From Haliscomenobacter sp041740695 (GTDB lineage: Bacteria; Bacteroidota; Bacteroidia; Chitinophagales; Saprospiraceae): 64,000 nt of DNA. Position numbers and translations under genes: made by a program. Shown here one piece after another: positions 8,747 through 17,784 of the stretch; position 1 is the first letter of the stretch, and each line of letters begins with the position of its first letter. The notes beneath the pieces are model-generated. The model saw only the letters and a program-made list of their open reading frames with translations, searched no databases and was not told the DNA's origin. The stretch is taken from assembly GCF_041740695.1 (NCBI RefSeq), contig NZ_JBGSLK010000026.1, positions 1 to 64,000 of the forward strand, read 5' to 3'.

Positions 8747-11485
8747 ATGCAAACAAAAACAACAAACTCGACCCGACTGAACTACCTCGAAAACCGACTT
8801 TCCTTGCGTACTCCGCTGCGCAAGTCGCTACAGATCGTGGTCGACATAGTAGAAGACCTGGATCGGCAATCGGCCAGTGACGCTGCGGTTTTGCACCAGG
8901 AGCTGGCCCGCATCCAAGCTTTGTATCCCACCTGCCAGGATTTTGAGCGGGAGTTTGTTTCCATCGCGTTCTCCATTGCTACGGGCGTAGGCAAAACCCG
9001 CTTGATGGGCGCCATCATGGCGTATCTGTTTTTGGAAGGCATTAGCAAGAATTTTTTCGTTTTAGCCCCGAACCTGACCATTTATGAAAAACTAATCAAA
9101 GATTTTGGTGATCCCACCTTTTCGAAATACGTGTTCAAAGGCATTGGCGAACTGGCCAACCATCCTCCCGTAATCATTACGGGCGACAATTACGCCCAAG
9201 CCTCCAGCCTTTTTGAGGCCCAGGAGATGCGCATCAATGTGTTTAACATCTCCAAATTCAACAAAGACACCAACGAAAATACAGGTAAAAAGGGCGGTTT
9301 TGGTTTGCCCCGCATCAAACGGATTTCGGAATACCTAGGGCAGTCCTATTGGAGTTACCTGACTCGGCTGGACGACTTGGTCATCCTCATGGACGAAGCC
9401 CACCGTTACCACGCCGACAAAAGTAAAAAAGCCATCAACGAGCTTCGCCCTATGTTGGGCATTGAACTCACCGCCACCCCTTATGTCAACAACGACAAAG
9501 AAAAAGGGGTGATGTTCAAAAACGTGGTGTACGAATATTCCCTGGCGGCAGCCCTAAAGGACGGCAAATACATCAAAGAACCCGCCATTGCGACCCGGCA
9601 AAACTTCGATCCGCGCAGCAAAACCGAGGAAGAAATTGAACAGATCAAGTTGGAAGATGCGATCAGTGTGCACGAAAAGACCAAAGTGGAATTGCAGCGT
9701 TACGCCCTTGAAACGGGCAGGCCGGAGGTCAAACCCTTTGTACTGGTCGTTTGTAAAGACACCAGTCACGCCAAGGAGGTGTTTGACTACATCACCAGTA
9801 TGCAGTTTTTCAGTGGAGCCTATGCTGGCAAAACCTTACAAATTGATAGTACGACGCGCACCACGGAGGACATCGAAAAACAGTTTGTCAGTCTGGAAAG
9901 CACCAAAAACCCGATTGAAATTGTCATCCATGTCAACATGCTCAAAGAGGGTTGGGATGTGTCCAACCTCTATACCATTGTACCTTTGCGTGCCAGCAAA
10001 GCCTTGATTTTAATCGAACAAACCATTGGACGTGGGTTGCGTTTGCCCTACGGCGAGCGTACTGGAGACAAAGCAGTGGATACCTTGACCGTCGTTTCGC
10101 ATGAGCATTTTAATCAGGTCATCGAGGCCTCGAAGGACCCGCATTCCATTTTTAACAAAATGCAGCACATTGAGTTGGTGGAAGCGGAATTGGAAGGCAA
10201 GCGCGAGTTGGTCATCATCGAGGATCGCATCTCCCAAAGCATGCGCAAGGAGCAGGAGCGGATTGCTCACATGCAAGAAAGCGTGGACAAACAACGCGCC
10301 CAACATACCCATGATGCTACCCGTGCGCTGGTCAATGCGATTCCGCTGATTGCCAATCGGGTTCCCGGGATTCGCAGCATTGAAGATTTGAAAAAACCGG
10401 AAGCAAAGACTGCTGCTTTGGAAATCATCCAAGAAGACCTGGAACGTGGCCAGCAGAGTTTGTTCAAAAATCAGATTGTAGCTGAGGCGCGTGGGGTTTA
10501 TGAAAGGGTGATTACGGATTACGGCAAAAACGTTATTGAAATCCCTCGTCTGGTTGTGCAAGCTGGCAAACCCGAGGCGTATTTTGAAAGTTTTGATTTG
10601 GATACCAGCGGCAACGCCATTGAATCCAAATTTGAATTTCACATTTCTGACGAGTTAATTGTAAGAGAAAGTTTAGGCGAACATACTCGCGATTACATTG
10701 GCGTCATCCGTGGCGCGGAGGGCCGCAATGTAGAAACCCCGGAAATGAAGATTGTCGCGGAGTTGATTTTGTTTCCTGAAGTGGAATATGACCGCTGTTC
10801 GCACTTGCTTTTCCAGCTGGCCCGCCAGGCTAAAGCAGCCATTGAAGCCAGCCTACGACCCAATGAGACTATTGAACTAGCGGTGCTGCACAACAAAAAA
10901 GAAATTGCTCGCCGGATTTATGCTCAAATGAAAAAGCATTTTTCGTTGCGCGAAACGGGGTATATCGTCAACAACATTTTGCCCTTCAGCACCATCGAAC
11001 CCTGGAACATCTCAGTCCCCCTTTCCGCAGGAAGACTCGATTATAAAAATGTTGACTTTAAAAAGAGTGACATTCGCAAACACATCTTTGTGGGCTTCCA
11101 AAAGTCCTGCCATGCGGAATACACGTTTGATTCTAGCTCAGAATTGCTGTTCAGCAATGTGTTGGAAAATGATGCTAGTGTTGAAAAATGGCTACGACCT
11201 GCCCCCAACCAATTCAAAATTTACTGGAACCACAATTCCCGGCAGTATCAACCCGATTTTGTGGTTGAATCCAAGGACGGGATTTACATTGTAGAGGTAA
11301 AAGCTGCCAATGAGGTAGACGATTACGATGTACAAGAAAAGGCCAAAGCAGCAACAACCTTTTGTACCAAGGTATCGGATTACATGCTCAACAATGGGAA
11401 AAAGCCTTGGAGCTATGTGTTGATCCCACATGATGAGGTGCAAGGGCATGTGACGTTTGGATGGTTGAAGGAGAGGTATGGGTGA
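8747..11485 (+). CDS. res: Type III restriction enzyme Res subunit (DEAD/DEAH helicase-endonuclease)
   Basis: The protein is about 912 residues. The N-terminal helicase has Walker A ATGVGKT (about 79), DEAH in MDEAHRYHADKS, TATPYVNND, and motif VI in QTIGRGLRLPYGERTG. The extreme C-terminus has the endonuclease signature PDFVVESKD...YIVEVKA (about 835-855), a PD...ExK site. This is the standard Res arrangement: ATP-driven translocation between two head-to-head sites, then cleavage, together with Mod. ATG 8747 was preferred to GTG 8693, which abuts the yhcG stop; the residues added by GTG look like leader sequence. It ends the five-gene island and faces a convergent minus-strand gene. Confidence 0.9.
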   Translation: MQTKTTNSTRLNYLENRLSLRTPLRKSLQIVVDIVEDLDRQSASDAAVLHQELARIQALYPTCQDFEREFVSIAFSIATGVGKTRLMGAIMAYLFLEGISKNFFVLAPNLTIYEKLIKDFGDPTFSKYVFKGIGELANHPPVIITGDNYAQASSLFEAQEMRINVFNISKFNKDTNENTGKKGGFGLPRIKRISEYLGQSYWSYLTRLDDLVILMDEAHRYHADKSKKAINELRPMLGIELTATPYVNNDKEKGVMFKNVVYEYSLAAALKDGKYIKEPAIATRQNFDPRSKTEEEIEQIKLEDAISVHEKTKVELQRYALETGRPEVKPFVLVVCKDTSHAKEVFDYITSMQFFSGAYAGKTLQIDSTTRTTEDIEKQFVSLESTKNPIEIVIHVNMLKEGWDVSNLYTIVPLRASKALILIEQTIGRGLRLPYGERTGDKAVDTLTVVSHEHFNQVIEASKDPHSIFNKMQHIELVEAELEGKRELVIIEDRISQSMRKEQERIAHMQESVDKQRAQHTHDATRALVNAIPLIANRVPGIRSIEDLKKPEAKTAALEIIQEDLERGQQSLFKNQIVAEARGVYERVITDYGKNVIEIPRLVVQAGKPEAYFESFDLDTSGNAIESKFEFHISDELIVRESLGEHTRDYIGVIRGAEGRNVETPEMKIVAELILFPEVEYDRCSHLLFQLARQAKAAIEASLRPNETIELAVLHNKKEIARRIYAQMKKHFSLRETGYIVNNILPFSTIEPWNISVPLSAGRLDYKNVDFKKSDIRKHIFVGFQKSCHAEYTFDSSSELLFSNVLENDASVEKWLRPAPNQFKIYWNHNSRQYQPDFVVESKDGIYIVEVKAANEVDDYDVQEKAKAATTFCTKVSDYMLNNGKKPWSYVLIPHDEVQGHVTFGWLKERYG

Positions 11486-11544
11486 ACCTCTCCCCCTGAT
11501 TGTTTGAGAATTTTAATCCTAACTTTGACTTGTGTTTCTGTAAA

Positions 11545-13446
11545 TTATAATTTGGGACATCCGCACGAAGGTTGAGTATTGACTTCCTCAGCATCAAATA
11601 ATAGCTTTATGCGCTCCAATTGTTCGTGATTTCGAATAAGCGTTTTTTTAAAATTTCCTAATTCTGTATTAGATAGATTAGGAAATTCCATTTTTATTCT
11701 AGTCGTAAATTCATCTACATGAGACATCTCTAACAAATTTGAGTTTCTAGAATACACTGCCAATTTGTTCTGCTGTCCTGGGGCGTAGGGGAAATCAAAT
11801 ACTTCGGGTGTTTGAGAGGATTCGGAGGCAATGACCGTTTCCTTGGCTAATTCTTGCTCAATTCTTTGCAGTTCGGAGGTAAGCGTATTTTTTGCATTTG
11901 TCATTTTGTCATCAGCTGATCTCATTTCAAGCATTAAATCTTGAATCGCATCAGACTGTGTAACCTTTTGCTCGAAATCTTTCTTTACCTCCCTACTGGC
12001 CTTTTTTAAGTAGGTGGCAGCTTGATCAAATTTTTCATCTGCCATTGATTTTACGTAGTTCGAAATACTCGGTCCAACTGCTTTAATGTAAACTGCGTCA
12101 GCTACTGCGGAGAAAACTGGGCTTTCAAGAGCAATCTCCTTCACGGCCTCAAATAAGTTAAAAACGATGGCTGAGGTTATTTTTTTAACTCCTGAAACAT
12201 AAATCGACTTATTTTTGCTTGTAGTAGTGCTTCTGTTTTTAACAACTTTGGCTTCTTGCTCCTTAATGTTTGCCTCAATTCGATCTGCGCCAGCTTCACT
12301 CCAGTTGGCTGTAGTAAAGTATTTTACTTCGTCGGTATTTACAACAGGTGTAGTACTCGCTGTTTTTACAGGTTTAGCTGTGCTTACATTACCCTGGACC
12401 GGTGGATCAGTGGGACCTCTTGGGCCATTTATTTTCGGATCAGGTTGGTCTTTCTTGGGGCTATCCTCGGTTGTATGGGGTGGCTTGGCAGCTAGTGTTG
12501 ATGGCTTGTTGGGTTTAGGGTCGGGGCCGTCGGGTTCCCAATAAGGGATCAGGTCATCCAGATCTTTTCCTTTCTGGCTCGGGTCATATCCCCCCCCAAT
12601 TTCCTTTAAATTAAGCCTTTTTTGCCAATTTTGTTTTTCCAGTAGATCTTCTAAAAAGCCATTGAACACTTCGACTGCCCTCCAACTTGCTGTTTCGTAG
12701 GGATATCCATTCTCCTTTTTTTCTTCTTCAATAATTTCTTCCTGGCGGATCAGCTTCATCACCACTGGTTCAAACAGCATTTGATTGGCGATTTCTTCTG
12801 CGGCTACCGCTGCAGCTTTGCGTGCCAAACCTTTGTATCGATCCTTGGTTTTTTTTATGTTAGCCTCTAATTTTGTACTTAAATCTTCCTGGCGAAGTAG
12901 TTCTTGTTCACTAAAAAAAGTGAAAAACGAAAACACGCACAAAACATAGTAGGTACTAAAAACAAACTTCCTTACTTGGCTAAATTTGCGGCCGATCTTA
13001 ACGCGCCTTACGAGTGGAAACATCAAGCCTAGCAGCAAAATGAACAAGCTCGCATACATCCCTAATCCATTGAGAAAATGTAAGGGGCTGGTATGATGCT
13101 TTATTGTATCAATCATGTGCTCTATTTCGGCAATTGTCGTCTCTGGATTTACGGTGTAGATATAGTTAAAATAGGTTTGTAAAATGGAAAAAAAGCCTGA
13201 GGCAGCCATTAATGGCATCAACAAAAACAATAGTACTTCTGTGGCGAGGCGATGCCATCGAAACTTGGGATTAGCTATTACCCAATTGGGCTTTTTACTG
13301 GCTAAAACTGTAAAATTGATGAGGTTATCTTTGTTCCTAAAACTGCTTTTGATACTAGAATCTGCATCATAGTAATCAAGAAAATTTTGTGCAATCCTCA
13401 ATCCAAGGTAGGCAATGGTTGAGCAAAGGAAAATGAAGTAGACCAT
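11545..13446 (-). CDS. Multi-pass membrane protein with coiled-coil cytoplasmic or periplasmic region, unknown function
   Basis: The 633-residue product has hydrophobic segments at about 2-18, 68-92, 127-146 and 160-178. A long charged region follows, with a proline-rich linker (about 300-365, repeated P, D and K) and further helical segments. The C-terminal 120 residues are strongly helix/coiled-coil prone, and the protein ends in CGCPKL. No known family was recognised. It lies 41 nt downstream of the EAD11-like gene at 13488 on the same strand, so the two probably form one operon. With an EAD-like partner, a membrane-associated effector or scaffold is one possibility, but this is inference from position only. 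The pair is more AT-rich than the restriction island. Confidence 0.65.
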   Translation of the reverse strand: MVYFIFLCSTIAYLGLRIAQNFLDYYDADSSIKSSFRNKDNLINFTVLASKKPNWVIANPKFRWHRLATEVLLFLLMPLMAASGFFSILQTYFNYIYTVNPETTIAEIEHMIDTIKHHTSPLHFLNGLGMYASLFILLLGLMFPLVRRVKIGRKFSQVRKFVFSTYYVLCVFSFFTFFSEQELLRQEDLSTKLEANIKKTKDRYKGLARKAAAVAAEEIANQMLFEPVVMKLIRQEEIIEEEKKENGYPYETASWRAVEVFNGFLEDLLEKQNWQKRLNLKEIGGGYDPSQKGKDLDDLIPYWEPDGPDPKPNKPSTLAAKPPHTTEDSPKKDQPDPKINGPRGPTDPPVQGNVSTAKPVKTASTTPVVNTDEVKYFTTANWSEAGADRIEANIKEQEAKVVKNRSTTTSKNKSIYVSGVKKITSAIVFNLFEAVKEIALESPVFSAVADAVYIKAVGPSISNYVKSMADEKFDQAATYLKKASREVKKDFEQKVTQSDAIQDLMLEMRSADDKMTNAKNTLTSELQRIEQELAKETVIASESSQTPEVFDFPYAPGQQNKLAVYSRNSNLLEMSHVDEFTTRIKMEFPNLSNTELGNFKKTLIRNHEQLERIKLLFDAEEVNTQPSCGCPKL

Positions 13447-13487
13447 AGGTGAAGGATTTAGGGTTAATTGTTTAAAAGTGATTTCGG

Positions 13488-14393
13488 TTAATCAGCATCT
13501 ATTTCGTCGTCGAAATCATCATTATCGTCATGGTTGCTGTCATCAAAGTCTTCAGGACTCAGTTCTTCGCCTAAAAAATGTTGCCCGTTTCTATCGAATC
13601 CTGAGCGATTGAATCCATCAGGGTCATAACCATTCATATTGTAAGCGTTTTCATCATAACCTTTTCCGAAAACACTTTCGTTAGCTGTATTGAAAAATAG
13701 GGCAGTACTTAAGGCTCCCGCAATCGATGCAATGCCTGCGATTTTTATCTTTTCATATTTGGCTTTTAAAGCTGCGATTTGTTTTTCCAACAAACCAATG
13801 CTTGCTTCTTTGTGGCGTTTATCATTCAACGTAGCTATAAGTGTAGCCGGATTTTTAAGTAGGAGTTGGATGATAATATTTGCATCATGTTCTGTTAGCT
13901 GTTCTACGGAGCCCAACTGGCGTCCAAAAAATTGGATGATGTTATCGATGTTATTGGGAAGGTTTTGATTTTTTTTGAGTTGAATTGACAGATTTTTGAG
14001 TTGCTTGTACCTTTCTGGATTACTCCTTTCAAGTTGTTTTAGGATATGTTCAGTCTGGTTGGATGGCGACTCCAGTTCGGCCAACTTATGGAAAGTTCGT
14101 TCCAACAGAGATTCTACTTCGTATTGTTTATGGTTTTTTGTAGATTTTTGATTGGAGCCCTCGATTTTACTGAGCGTTGCCAATAAGCCATAGGTGATCC
14201 TGTTTCGCTCAGTATCAGTTGTTCCGATATTCATTCTGAAGCGATGCTCCCAATTGTTTAATTGATTCTCAAGTAAAATGAGGTCATTTAAATACTCTTG
14301 ATTAAGCTCTAAATGCTTAACCGTCAGAAATGCTTCATGTATTTTGTCGGAACCAATCAAGGCTCTAACCTCTTCGAATATTTTTTTTGTCAT
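13488..14393 (-). CDS. EAD11-like effector-associated domain protein with membrane segment and acidic tail
   Basis: The first 75 residues resemble an effector-associated domain of the EAD11 type: repeated hydrophobic helices followed by the conserved ending TERNRITYGLLATL. The same ending pattern (LERNKIRKAVQNL) closes the ROCO protein at 57483-59843. The middle (80-200) is helical, with one hydrophobic segment at about 216-238. The tail has a short tandem motif around tyrosine/phenylalanine-Asp-Gly (GYDPDGFNRSGFDRNGQH) and then a very acidic run (DDSNHDDNDDFDDEIDAD). EADs are adaptor modules in bacterial conflict systems that recruit effectors through like-like contacts. The downstream membrane protein is the likely partner. 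The assignment rests on pattern recognition, not a profile search. Confidence 0.65.
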   Translation of the reverse strand: MTKKIFEEVRALIGSDKIHEAFLTVKHLELNQEYLNDLILLENQLNNWEHRFRMNIGTTDTERNRITYGLLATLSKIEGSNQKSTKNHKQYEVESLLERTFHKLAELESPSNQTEHILKQLERSNPERYKQLKNLSIQLKKNQNLPNNIDNIIQFFGRQLGSVEQLTEHDANIIIQLLLKNPATLIATLNDKRHKEASIGLLEKQIAALKAKYEKIKIAGIASIAGALSTALFFNTANESVFGKGYDENAYNMNGYDPDGFNRSGFDRNGQHFLGEELSPEDFDDSNHDDNDDFDDEIDAD

Positions 14394-14616
14394 AGGGTTC
14401 CAAATGGAGCTTTTCTCAGAAAGAGAAATTATTTGAAATCAATTTAATTCAAAAATTACTTATACGCAAATACAAACTATGTAATTCTCCCGAAACTGTT
14501 AAAATATACAGAGTTTTAACAAAATTTTAATTTTGTTTATAAAACCCTTACTTTAATTTTCAGCATTGGTCTAAAGAAAGTCTCCTTCGGTTTTTTGTTA
14601 GCTTCTCCTAGAGCCC

Positions 14617-15369
14617 TCATTCATTCCCCACCAACCACCCAAATGCAGCGTCAAAATACCCATCCGAAAACACCTTCCTTTCCCCTTCCACATATCCAAA
14701 ATGCCGCAACTGCCGATGTGGTGACCCCGGGGACGGGATTGCCAGGGCTTCAATCAATTGACCATCTACCAAAAACACCCGGGCGACGGGGCTCGTGAGA
14801 ACAGGGTTAGCGATGCCTAATTTTTTAAGAAAAGCAGCTTGGAATTGGATGGAGCGAGTTTCATCGACCTGACCAAAGGGATGGGTGGGGTCATGCTTAA
14901 TAATCTTATGCTCCAGGTCGCGAAGGACTCCTTTAGAAGTGCACAGCACTTTGGAGGTGCCGGATTGGAGCAAAGATTGTACACCTTGTATATTCCATTC
15001 CTTTTCAGAAAGGCTGCTATCCAGGGAGCTTTCGCCTTTGCGTACACAAGATTGGATTGTATCGGAAAAAGCTATTTTCTTTTTGGCGATGCTTTCCCGG
15101 AGCTCAGTTTCGTTGAAAGGTGCGATCAGCTCAGGATCGACGTATTGTTGGTAGCGTGGCCAAAAACTGCTGGAAGCACTTCCGTAGAAGAAGCGGATTG
15201 GCTTCTTTTTGGTGTTTTCGGCCCGCATTTTTTGTTTATCGGCTGTATCGGGATCGGTACAAGCGTAGACGGGGAAACTGCCAAGGACCATACTTTTGGC
15301 ACCGGGGATGCGACCCAATTCGAGGTAGGGGTGGGTTTCTCTATTTTCTTCTTTGGTAAGAATCGGCAT
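14617..15369 (-). CDS. Uracil-DNA glycosylase-superfamily-like protein
   Basis: The 250-residue protein begins MPILTKEENRETHPY and then shows VLGSFPVYA and RFFYGSASSSFWPRY. These match the LGSFPG...FYxHPRNxFW signature of the UDG superfamily group that includes hypoxanthine/mismatch DNA glycosylases. The later HRQLRHFGY segment could supply part of the active site. Proteins of this fold remove damaged bases in repair, although the fold also contains non-glycosylase members. The ATG at 15369 is preferred because the 48 upstream residues of the open frame are basic and low in coding character. It is a lone gene facing a divergent lipoprotein gene. Confidence 0.6.
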   Translation of the reverse strand: MPILTKEENRETHPYLELGRIPGAKSMVLGSFPVYACTDPDTADKQKMRAENTKKKPIRFFYGSASSSFWPRYQQYVDPELIAPFNETELRESIAKKKIAFSDTIQSCVRKGESSLDSSLSEKEWNIQGVQSLLQSGTSKVLCTSKGVLRDLEHKIIKHDPTHPFGQVDETRSIQFQAAFLKKLGIANPVLTSPVARVFLVDGQLIEALAIPSPGSPHRQLRHFGYVEGERKVFSDGYFDAAFGWLVGNE

Positions 15370-15608
15370 GGGAGTTGGTTTTGTGGTTTGAGGTTTATAC
15401 GGGAAGGGTAGGGGAAAGGTTGCACAATGTTGGATATTTTTCCAGCTAGCTACAATTCCGCCGCAAGAAACCACATTCAACCGCCTCCGTCGTTGCCGAA
15501 AATATTTTATCATCCGTCTAGCTGATCTTTCTTAGCACAAAACCCTCAAAAACCATGTAAACTTCAGCACAAGCATGCTTCATGTGGTGTATGCTAAAAC
15601 CTCGAGTT

Positions 15609-16133
15609 ATGAAAACATCAGCTGTGTTGATCATCGCGCTGTTGTTCAGCGTTTCTTCCTGTGAACCTTTTCATTTGTGTCTTTGGGGAGATTGTGAGGA
15701 GCCGTATCAACCAATGAATAGGGATATTACTGTGAATTTGGTTTTAGCCCAAAGCCCGAATATTATTCCCTATGAGGTAAAAACCAGTGACCAACTCTCC
15801 TTTTTTATTCCGAAACAAGTCGACGTCACCGGGACTTCTTCTTACACGGGTAATTTGATCGGGTTGAATTGGGGTCGGTTGGAGGAGCCTCAGTACAATG
15901 AAGAATGCCGATGTGCAAGGGGGAACTTTTCGCTGTTGTTGACTGGCAGTTCTATTCTTAAGCTTAATGGGGGCTATACCCTGTACGCAAAACCAAATGC
16001 AACCCATGTTTTTTGGGTAAATAGTTTCGCACTAGGCAACAACTGGGAATTTAGGCTTGCTTCTATTACACTAGAGGGGAAATTTGATGGGAAAATATAT
16101 CGGCTGAGTGGAAAAGGGTATATTAACTATTGA
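15609..16133 (+). CDS. Small lipoprotein of unknown function
   Basis: The 174-residue product starts with a lipoprotein signal (MKTSAVLIIALLFSVSSC), where the cysteine of SSC is the predicted lipidation site. The mature part contains several cysteines (CLWGDCEEP and a later CRC) and alternating polar/hydrophobic strands, consistent with a small beta-rich periplasmic or surface domain. No family was recognised. ATG 15609 was chosen over ATG 15582 because it places the signal peptide at the N-terminus. The REP-like array starts 48 nt after its stop. Confidence 0.65.
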   Translation: MKTSAVLIIALLFSVSSCEPFHLCLWGDCEEPYQPMNRDITVNLVLAQSPNIIPYEVKTSDQLSFFIPKQVDVTGTSSYTGNLIGLNWGRLEEPQYNEECRCARGNFSLLLTGSSILKLNGGYTLYAKPNATHVFWVNSFALGNNWEFRLASITLEGKFDGKIYRLSGKGYINY

Positions 16134-16180
16134 TGGGATGCTGCTGGTTACACAGACAAACTGTTAGACAGTACCTTGAA

Positions 16181-16598
16181 AACCCCGAAGGGGTGACATG
16201 ATTATAGCAAATGGGAATCGCAGCGTTTTTCGCAAGAGAAACCCCGAAGGGGTGGTATTATTTTATTTTAAGGCGACACGCAAAAGAACAATACCACCCC
16301 TTCGGGGTTTTTCTTTGAACGGCACGGGCACGGTACATTGCTATAATCATGTCACCCCTTCGGGGTTTCTCTTGGCACGGAATGGGCACGGCACATTGCT
16401 ATAATCATACCACCCCTTCGGGGTTTTTCTTGGAACGGCATGGGCCTGGCATATTTCCATAATCATGTCACCCCTTCGGGGTTTCTCCCCAAAAACGGCA
16501 TGGGCACGGCATATTTCTATAATCCTGTCACCCCTTCGGGGTTTTTCTTGGGGCGGCGTGGACATTCATCTTTCTATAATCCTGTCACCCCTTCGGGG
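16181..16598. repeat. REP-like palindrome array, left of the RAYT gene (8 copies)
   Basis: Eight copies of a short palindrome with core ACCCCGAAGGGGT occur near 16181, 16236, 16294, 16352, 16411, 16468, 16528 and 16584. The first two are in one orientation and the other six in the opposite one. Copies 4-8 recur every 56-60 bp and share flanks: TATAATC before the palindrome, and a TTCTTGG/GGCATGGGCACGGCA-like segment after it. Copies 2 and 3 form a larger inverted pair around a spacer containing AAGGCGACACGCAAAAGAA. The same pair recurs on the other side of the transposase gene. This is the arrangement of REP/BIME elements mobilised by a RAYT. Confidence 0.85.
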
Positions 16599-16608
16599 AG
16601 TAATTTTG

Positions 16609-17070
16609 TCATTCCAACCAATCAAAAAGGTATTTTTCGTTGTATTCGACTTCGAATTTTTGCAAAAACTCCAGGTATTCTTCCTTGAAGGTCTTTTTGC
16701 GATGGTGTTTTTCCTGATTCAAAATGTACTTATACACCGCATCCATTTGGGAATGGGCGTAGGAGAATGCGCCATAGCCTTCTTGCCAGGAAAATTCATA
16801 CGGAAGGAATTGCCGATCATTGATGAAATCACTGCTGTTGTTTTTGACATCGCGGATCAAATTTGAAACCGACATGGATGGCCTGAGACCAACAAAAACA
16901 TGGACATGATCCGCTACACCATTTACAATAATCGACTTCTGGTTTTTGTTTTTGATGACGCCCGCCATGTATTTAAATACCTCCTCCCGCCATGGTTTTT
17001 GCAGCAAATTTTGCCTACCTTTTACTGTAAAAACATATTGGATGTAGATTTGAGTATAGGTTCCAGCCAT
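16609..17070 (-). CDS. REP-associated tyrosine transposase (RAYT, Y1/IS200-like)
   Basis: The 153-residue product is a Y1 HUH-endonuclease transposase. The HUH motif is seen as DHVHVFVG, and the catalytic tyrosine is expected in the YKYILNQEKHH segment near residue 115. The length is normal for TnpA/RAYT, and there is no frameshift or truncation. Such enzymes cut single-stranded DNA at hairpin-adjacent sites and join through a 5'-phosphotyrosine. The palindrome arrays on both sides, in opposite orientation, and the absence of an orfB, point to a domesticated RAYT that maintains REPs rather than to a complete IS605-type element. Confidence 0.88.
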   Translation of the reverse strand: MAGTYTQIYIQYVFTVKGRQNLLQKPWREEVFKYMAGVIKNKNQKSIIVNGVADHVHVFVGLRPSMSVSNLIRDVKNNSSDFINDRQFLPYEFSWQEGYGAFSYAHSQMDAVYKYILNQEKHHRKKTFKEEYLEFLQKFEVEYNEKYLFDWLE

Positions 17071-17119
17071 TTTTATCGTTTTGGTGAATCGAATAAAATA
17101 ATTATGGACATTCTATGTC

Positions 17120-17364
17120 GAGAAACCCCGAAGGGGTGACAGGATTATAGAATCAATGCCCATGCCGTTCCTAGAGAAACCCCGAAGGGGTGGCATTATT
17201 TTATTTTAAGGCGACACGCAAAAGAATAATACCACCCCTTCGGGGTTTCTCTTTGATAACTTAACCGGTTATCTTTTGCTATAATCCTGTCACCCCTTCG
17301 GGGTTTTTCTAGCTATGGCGTAGACATTCCTTTTTTTCTATAATCCTGTCACTCTTTCGGGGTT
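17120..17364. repeat. REP-like palindrome array, right of the RAYT gene (5 copies)
   Basis: Copies of the ACCCCGAAGGGGT palindrome lie near 17123, 17176, 17232, 17290 and 17350. The last is degenerate (ACTCTTTCGGGGT). The first two are in the opposite orientation to the remaining three. Copies 2 and 3 reproduce the inverted pair with the AAGGCGACACGCAAAAGAA spacer found at 16236-16313. The final copy encodes the last residues of the decayed KilA-N reading frame. Confidence 0.85.
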
Positions 17365-17628
17365 GAAAACTGCGCTCAATTTAGAACCAATCAACCTTGT
17401 AGTTCCGGCGTACCACCCTGTACGACCCGCATTTTCTCCGTTGCGCGAATCCGCGTAACGGGATTCAAGCACCAGAATGTACTCCTTGGTGCCTTCCATG
17501 CGGAGAAAATTATTCACTCGCTTGCTGAAAGGGCGGGCCATTTCCGTGGCATTGATCATTCGGTTGCCATCAGCAAATTCAAAGCTGATGTGCTGGCCTT
17601 CGTAATCAAATTTGACAATCTCACTCAT
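17338..17628 (-). pseudogene. Truncated, frameshifted KilA-N domain gene
   Basis: The first 70 residues match a KilA-N domain start (MSEIVKFDYEG, DGNRMINATEMARPF, then RYADSRNGEN). The expected continuation RVVQGGTPELQG is encoded one frame over, around 17395-17440, and then runs into TGA. This shows a frameshift near 17430, followed by loss of the 3' half. The present frame ends inside the degenerate REP copy at 17350. KilA-N proteins are DNA-binding proteins common in phage and mobile DNA. The gene looks like a relic cut down when REPs accumulated or rearranged here. Confidence 0.75.
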
Positions 17629-17784
17629 GGTGTTATACTTATTACAGGTAAAGAGGGCAGGAGGGATTGGAGGTTTTACGCGACCAAGATAGGGAGACAG
17701 GCGAAGGCAGTCAAGGCACTTTTGACTGGATTTGACCAGGGCAAATCGGAGGGATTAGTCGGTTCAAAATGATAACCTTCCCCC

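Noticed and set aside
1913..11485. A DISARM or BREX system
   Set aside because: No DrmA, DrmB, DrmC, BrxC or PglZ homologue was seen; Mod and Res are of type III kind.
16198..16404. Short open frames across the REP array
   Set aside because: Their repeated TPSGF/PEGV residues are translations of the palindrome on each strand.
16352..16598. CRISPR-like regular array with a period of 56-60 bp
   Set aside because: The repeats are short perfect palindromes, orientation flips in the array, the supposed spacers resemble each other, and no cas genes are present; a RAYT adjoins it.
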